In this document: one piece after another, positions 62,671 through 64,000 of the stretch
Position numbering within the stretch: the first letter of the stretch is position 1
Layout of the letters: every line of letters begins with the position of its first letter
Assembly: GCA_964611755.1 (NCBI GenBank)
Contig: CAZTBB010000001.1
Coordinates: forward strand, 75,928-139,927
Source: CAZTBB01 sp964611755
GTDB taxonomy: Bacteria > Pseudomonadota > Alphaproteobacteria > Micavibrionales > Micavibrionaceae
Reading direction: 5' to 3'
DNA: 64,000 nucleotides
Made by a program: the position numbers and the translations under genes
The notes under the pieces: generated by a model
Told to the model about the DNA's origin: nothing
What the model saw: the letters and a program-made list of their open reading frames with translations, nothing else
Database searches by the model: none

Positions 62671-64000
62671 ATGGGCATAACAACTGGACAAGTTTTAAAA
62701 TATTCAGCCCTTCCCGGACTCTTTCCCAGATTTCGGGAAGTCTTTACCTTGCAGTTTATCACCCTTGCTTATTATATGGCGCTCATCTTTAAGGTGGCGG
62801 GGCTTTTGCCCGCCAACCATGCGTATTTAAATCCGGAAAATGCGGGGCGTTACAGCTTTCGAAATGTGATCGCAGCCGCCGCAAACAATCTTGTCTGGAG
62901 CCGGAGTAACATTGATCAAATCGTGATTTTCTTTTTGATGATAACGGGCATTATTTTGATTTTTGTGCAGGTTATTGCCCTCGGGGTGTCTTTCCTGATA
63001 CAGCCTGCCGTTGCCAATACATTTGCGGCTTTATTTTTTGAATATGCACCTGCCGAAACACCGGCACAGGATTTGGCCATGATTTTGATGGACCGTGTTT
63101 TTGGCGTTCCGGGCATTTTTGAGTCATGTATCTCCACCTCCATCAATTGCCTTGATGCGCAGGGGCGTGAAATTCCGACAACCGGTGCATTCCCCTATCC
63201 GGTGCATTATGCGCTGCACTCCATGATGGCGTTTTATACCTATGGCATCATGTTTATCGGCTTTTTGATTATTCTGTATTATGCAACAACCGTTCTGGCG
63301 GAAACGGCCGCAACAGGAACGCCATTTGGGAAACGCTTTGATAAAGCCTGGGTGCCGGTGCGGATTATTCTCTTTATGGGGCTTTTGATTCCGGTGACGG
63401 TTAGCGGCACGGCCGGATCAGGAACAGCCACAACATCGGTGAGCAGCGCGCAATATCTTATGCTTTACGGCATTAAAATCGGATCTAATTTTGCCTCCAA
63501 TATCTGGCATTTATTTACCCAAGAAACGGAAAACAGGCTTCTGAGTAATGATCCAAGGGATTTGATCGCAACACCGCAATTCCCGGAATTGGGATCATTG
63601 GCGCAATTTATGTTTGTTGCAAAGCTTTGTAAAATATCAGAAGCCTATTACCATAATGCAGAAGTTGATCCTTATATTATAAGGTCCAGATCAATTCTGG
63701 ATCTGATCGATGAGGGTGACAATGAATATTTTAAGGCACCGGAATGGCAGTCCATTGAAGGGTATCAAAGAGATCTGGAATATTCGGAATATGGCAGCAT
63801 TATCATCCAGTTCGGACGGCCAAAAGCGGATGAGCCCAACAGAATTGATCCGGTTTGCGGTGAACTGATTATTCCGACACTGGGCAATGCGGATTATTTT
63901 CCGGTGAATATTCAGGGCAATTATTACGTCATGATCGGGGAGATGTATGATGGAACAACGCGCACCCCGGGATCGGAAGATATAGAGCCGGGCCGTTTAG
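62671..64000 (+). CDS. DotA/TraY-family membrane protein, paralogue 3 (3' end outside window)
   Basis: 443 complete codons from the ATG at 62671 remain open to the window edge. It matches paralogues 1 and 2 over the same N-terminal half: GQVLKYSALPGLFPRFREVF, HAYLNPENAGRYSFRNVIAA, ETAATGTPFGKRFDKAW, SSAQYLMLYGIKIGSNFASN. The cysteine pair is CISTSINC (C-x6-C) and CGELIIP is present later. It starts 16 bases after paralogue 2, with TACAGG before the ATG. Since the related proteins are ~950-970 residues, about half of this one is missing. Confidence 0.88.
   Translation, partial: MGITTGQVLKYSALPGLFPRFREVFTLQFITLAYYMALIFKVAGLLPANHAYLNPENAGRYSFRNVIAAAANNLVWSRSNIDQIVIFFLMITGIILIFVQVIALGVSFLIQPAVANTFAALFFEYAPAETPAQDLAMILMDRVFGVPGIFESCISTSINCLDAQGREIPTTGAFPYPVHYALHSMMAFYTYGIMFIGFLIILYYATTVLAETAATGTPFGKRFDKAWVPVRIILFMGLLIPVTVSGTAGSGTATTSVSSAQYLMLYGIKIGSNFASNIWHLFTQETENRLLSNDPRDLIATPQFPELGSLAQFMFVAKLCKISEAYYHNAEVDPYIIRSRSILDLIDEGDNEYFKAPEWQSIEGYQRDLEYSEYGSIIIQFGRPKADEPNRIDPVCGELIIPTLGNADYFPVNIQGNYYVMIGEMYDGTTRTPGSEDIEPGRL

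Noticed and set aside
1..64000. CRISPR arrays, tRNA or rRNA genes, insertion sequences
   Set aside because: No regularly spaced repeats, cloverleaf sequences, ribosomal RNA signatures or transposase genes were found by reading the window.

Overview
The window reads as chromosomal DNA of a Gram-negative alphaproteobacterium with fairly low GC (mid-40s percent by eye, not computed). Supporting signs are the DUF1150 plus Hsp20 pair, a small zf-CHCC zinc protein, a short RNase D, a complete set of Lpt export genes except LptD-G, HflK/HflC/DegP in one operon, and a PutA without an N-terminal DNA-binding domain. The family composition and the DotA/TraY block recall Micavibrio-like lineages, but that placement is inference from gene content only. 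No rRNA, tRNA, CRISPR array, insertion sequence or integrase was seen.

Layout. 1-1891: tail of a surface-polysaccharide cluster (GT4 glycosyltransferase, polymerase/ligase-like membrane protein), converging on a type I secretion pair (membrane fusion protein and ABC exporter, 1922-5708), rpe and dapE. 7818-8000: a very small lipoprotein gene with its own terminator. 8121-11340 (minus): rnd, kdsD, lptC, lptA, a Kdo/LPS-transport operon. 11555-12379: a degenerate receiver plus GGDEF protein. 12559-17098: polysaccharide export operon (Wza-like, Wzc-like, two unrecognised membrane proteins). 17262-21363: an unrecognised small protein, then recR, lolA and ftsK on the minus strand. 21622-28133 (plus): small membrane protein, fmt, LysE-type exporter, lptB, GNAT, rpoN, hpf and a PtsN-like protein that lacks the phospho-accepting histidine. 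28152-29308: DUF1150, Hsp20 and zf-CHCC proteins. 29405-37220: an unknown protein, a pilin-like membrane protein, cysS, folE, a response regulator, a Bacteroidetes-type methyltransferase, and a GGDEF-EAL protein. 37227-41992 (minus): hflK-hflC-degP-miaA. 42074-49077: mrp, purD, putA, xseA. 49074-54822: a membrane-anchored nuclease-fold protein, an acidic protein, two TerD-family proteins, tag, a small basic protein, a nitroreductase and a double-hotdog thioesterase. 54977-56656: ettA.

The most striking part is 56885-64000: three consecutive, closely spaced genes, all encoding DotA/TraY-family polytopic membrane proteins that are clearly paralogous but strongly diverged; the third runs off the window. 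DotA/TraY is normally a single gene in type IVB (Dot/Icm or IncI) secretion and conjugation systems, so three in an operon suggests a divergent envelope-spanning machine whose other components should lie beyond position 64000.

Functionally the window links envelope building (LPS transport, capsule/exopolysaccharide synthesis and export, lipoprotein carrier), envelope quality control (HflKC, DegP, Hsp20), nitrogen/sigma-54 regulation (rpoN, hpf, PtsN-like) and secretion (type I and a probable type IVB-like system).
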